DNA of 64,000 nt. It comes from Streptomyces sp. Root1304 (GTDB lineage Bacteria; Actinomycetota; Actinomycetes; Streptomycetales; Streptomycetaceae). The position numbers and the translations under genes are program-made. This document shows, in pieces, positions 62,824 through 64,000 of this stretch. Position 1 is the first letter of the stretch. Every line of letters begins with the position of its first letter. A model generated the notes under the pieces. That model did no database searches, was not told the DNA's origin, and worked only from the letters and a program-made list of their open reading frames with translations. The stretch is taken from the NCBI RefSeq assembly GCF_001426405.1, contig NZ_LMEP01000005.1:92674-156673 (forward strand). Reading direction: 5' to 3'.

Positions 62824-63834
62824 TCAGCGGCGGGAGCCGCTCCCGGGCTCCCGCGACGCGACCCCGGCCGCCGTCGTGCCGTACGCCGCAGCCAGCAGCG
62901 CCGGCAGCGCGACCGGGTCGACCTCGTACGTCTGCGTGCCCACGGCGGCCAGCGCCAGCGACGCCGTCACCGAGCCCGTCCGCGCGCACCGCACCGCGTC
63001 CAGGCCCGCCGCCAGCGCGGCCAGATAGCCCGCGCGGAACGCGTCCCCGCCCCCCGTCGGGTCGGCGACCGAGACCGTCGGAGCCGCGGCCACCTCCAGC
63101 GGAGGCTCCCCGGCGCGCTCGATCCGGCTGCCCTTCTCCCCGAGCGTGGTCACCCAGGTGCCGACCCGGCCCAGGACCTCGTCCCGGGTCCAGCCGGTCT
63201 TCCGCAGCAGCAGTTCGTGCTCGTACTCGTTGGTGAACAAGTGGTCGGCGCCGTCGACCAGTTCACGGATCTCCGGCCCGTCGAGACGGGCCAGCTGCTG
63301 CGACGGATCGGCCATGAAGCGCAGCCCGGCCGACCGGCACGCACGGGTGTGCCGGAGCATCGCCGCCGGGTCGTCCGCGCCGATCAGTACGAGGTCCACG
63401 CCGGCGCCCGTGACCTCCGCGAGGTCGATCGCGGACGCCTCCGCCATCGCGCCCGGGTAGAAGGACGCGAGCTGGTTGCCCTCCGGGTCGGTGGTGCACA
63501 GGAAGCGGGCCGTGTGGCGGGTCTCCGAGACCCGTACGCCGGCGGTGTCCACGCCCGCGGCGGCCAGCCGGTCCCCGTACGGGGCGAAGTCGGCGCCGAC
63601 CGCTCCCACGAGCAGCGGGCGGTGGCCCAGCAGGGCCAGACCGTACGCGATGTTGGCGGCGACCCCGCCCTCCCGGATCTCCAGGTCGTCCACCAGGAAG
63701 GACAACGACACCCGGTCCAGCCGGTCGGCGAGCAGCTGGTCGGTGATGCGGCCGGGGAAGGTCATCAGGTGGTCGGTGGCGATGGAGCCGGTGACCGCGA
63801 TCCTCGTCCGGGAGCCCTCCGTCGTGGTCCGCAC
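62824..63834 (-). CDS. PfkB family carbohydrate/nucleoside kinase
   Basis: This 336-residue PfkB kinase has the N-terminal GSIATDHLM and glycine motif REGGVAANIAYGLALLG, and the catalytic DPTGGGDAFRAGY near residue 262. It resembles adenosine or sugar kinases; the substrate is not certain. It starts at GTG 63834, one base after the stop of metK, so translation is coupled. The link to S-adenosylmethionine synthesis would fit adenosine salvage from the methyl cycle (inference). Confidence 0.87.
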   Translation of the reverse strand: MRTTTEGSRTRIAVTGSIATDHLMTFPGRITDQLLADRLDRVSLSFLVDDLEIREGGVAANIAYGLALLGHRPLLVGAVGADFAPYGDRLAAAGVDTAGVRVSETRHTARFLCTTDPEGNQLASFYPGAMAEASAIDLAEVTGAGVDLVLIGADDPAAMLRHTRACRSAGLRFMADPSQQLARLDGPEIRELVDGADHLFTNEYEHELLLRKTGWTRDEVLGRVGTWVTTLGEKGSRIERAGEPPLEVAAAPTVSVADPTGGGDAFRAGYLAALAAGLDAVRCARTGSVTASLALAAVGTQTYEVDPVALPALLAAAYGTTAAGVASREPGSGSRR

Positions 63835-63835
63835 G

Positions 63836-64000
63836 TCACAGCCCCGCCGCGGTCCGCAGCGCGTCCACCCGGTCCGTGCGCTCCCAGGTGAACTCCGGCA
63901 GTTCGCGGCCGAAGTGGCCGTACGCCGCCGTCTTCGCGTAGATCGGGCGCTTGAGGTCCAGGTCGCGGATGATCGCCGCCGGGCGGAGGTCGAAGACCTC
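63836..64000 (-). CDS. metK: S-adenosylmethionine synthetase, C-terminal end (partial)
   Basis: The minus strand encodes the last 54 residues of MetK, beginning [19 protein letters not shown] and including [20 protein letters not shown]. These are the strongly conserved C-terminal residues of methionine adenosyltransferase, which makes S-adenosylmethionine from methionine and ATP. The rest lies beyond the window. The gene ends one base before the PfkB kinase start. Confidence 0.93.
   Translation of the reverse strand, partial: EVFDLRPAAIIRDLDLKRPIYAKTAAYGHFGRELPEFTWERTDRVDALRTAAGL

Overview
The window is a stretch of a high-GC actinobacterial chromosome, almost certainly a Streptomyces. It has the Streptomyces principal sigma factor HrdB, a DasR-type box before ptsH, linked lexA and nrdR-nrdJ genes, a second type II topoisomerase pair, many GTG/TTG starts and many apparently leaderless promoters. 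From memory only, the gene order matches the S. coelicolor core segment from about SCO5799 to SCO5845 (lexA, nrdR, nrdJ, rnhB, recQ, hrdB, gyrB2, gyrA2, ptsH in that order). I see no tRNA, rRNA, CRISPR array, insertion sequence or prophage.

Layout. 1-6758: end of an NRPS-independent siderophore operon (aminotransferase, IucA/IucC synthetase with a repeat-built N-terminal extension, siderophore acetyltransferase, second IucA/IucC synthetase). 6809-13778: DNA damage and dNTP supply block, with a DinG-type helicase behind a PafBC-type promoter, lexA with an SOS box, and nrdR-nrdJ with an NrdR-type box. 13925-22495: accessory genes (TerD-like protein, arylamine N-acetyltransferase, DUF4937-like protein, TetR/ABC-F pair, histidine phosphatase, ADP-ribosylglycohydrolase, MFS/TetR pair with two operators). 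22623-33765: rnhB, two unrecognised genes, a RecQ helicase fused to a phosphoribosyltransferase-like domain, DUF4192, a glycogen-debranching-like protein, a NUDIX transcriptional regulator and an ABC ATPase fused to a membrane domain.

33947-40620: GntR regulator, hrdB, secreted trypsin-like protease, a small DUF7455-like protein and parE (gyrB2). 40718-48791: NarL-type two-component system, DUF485 plus acetate-type symporter, a convergent CitA/DcuS-type two-component system and a COG0523 GTPase. 48831-56720: parC (gyrA2), two M16 peptidase-family genes, an M23 endopeptidase under a c-di-AMP (ydaO) riboswitch, a GntR regulator and ptsH. 56997-64000: GNAT/acyl-CoA-ligase fusion, DUF5998, a phosphodiesterase, thymidine kinase, a PfkB kinase and the 3' end of metK.

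How it works together: most genes are conserved housekeeping or global-regulation genes. The most informative signals are regulatory. There are candidate damage-inducible PafBC-type promoters before dinG and parC, an SOS box at lexA, paired DnaA boxes beside recQ, dyad operators for the two TetR-controlled efflux/protection genes, the riboswitch, and an ECF-type promoter for hrdB whose predicted start point meets an in-frame upstream start codon. I found no clearly new multi-gene system. The unusual items are protein fusions, repeat expansions and promoter architectures.
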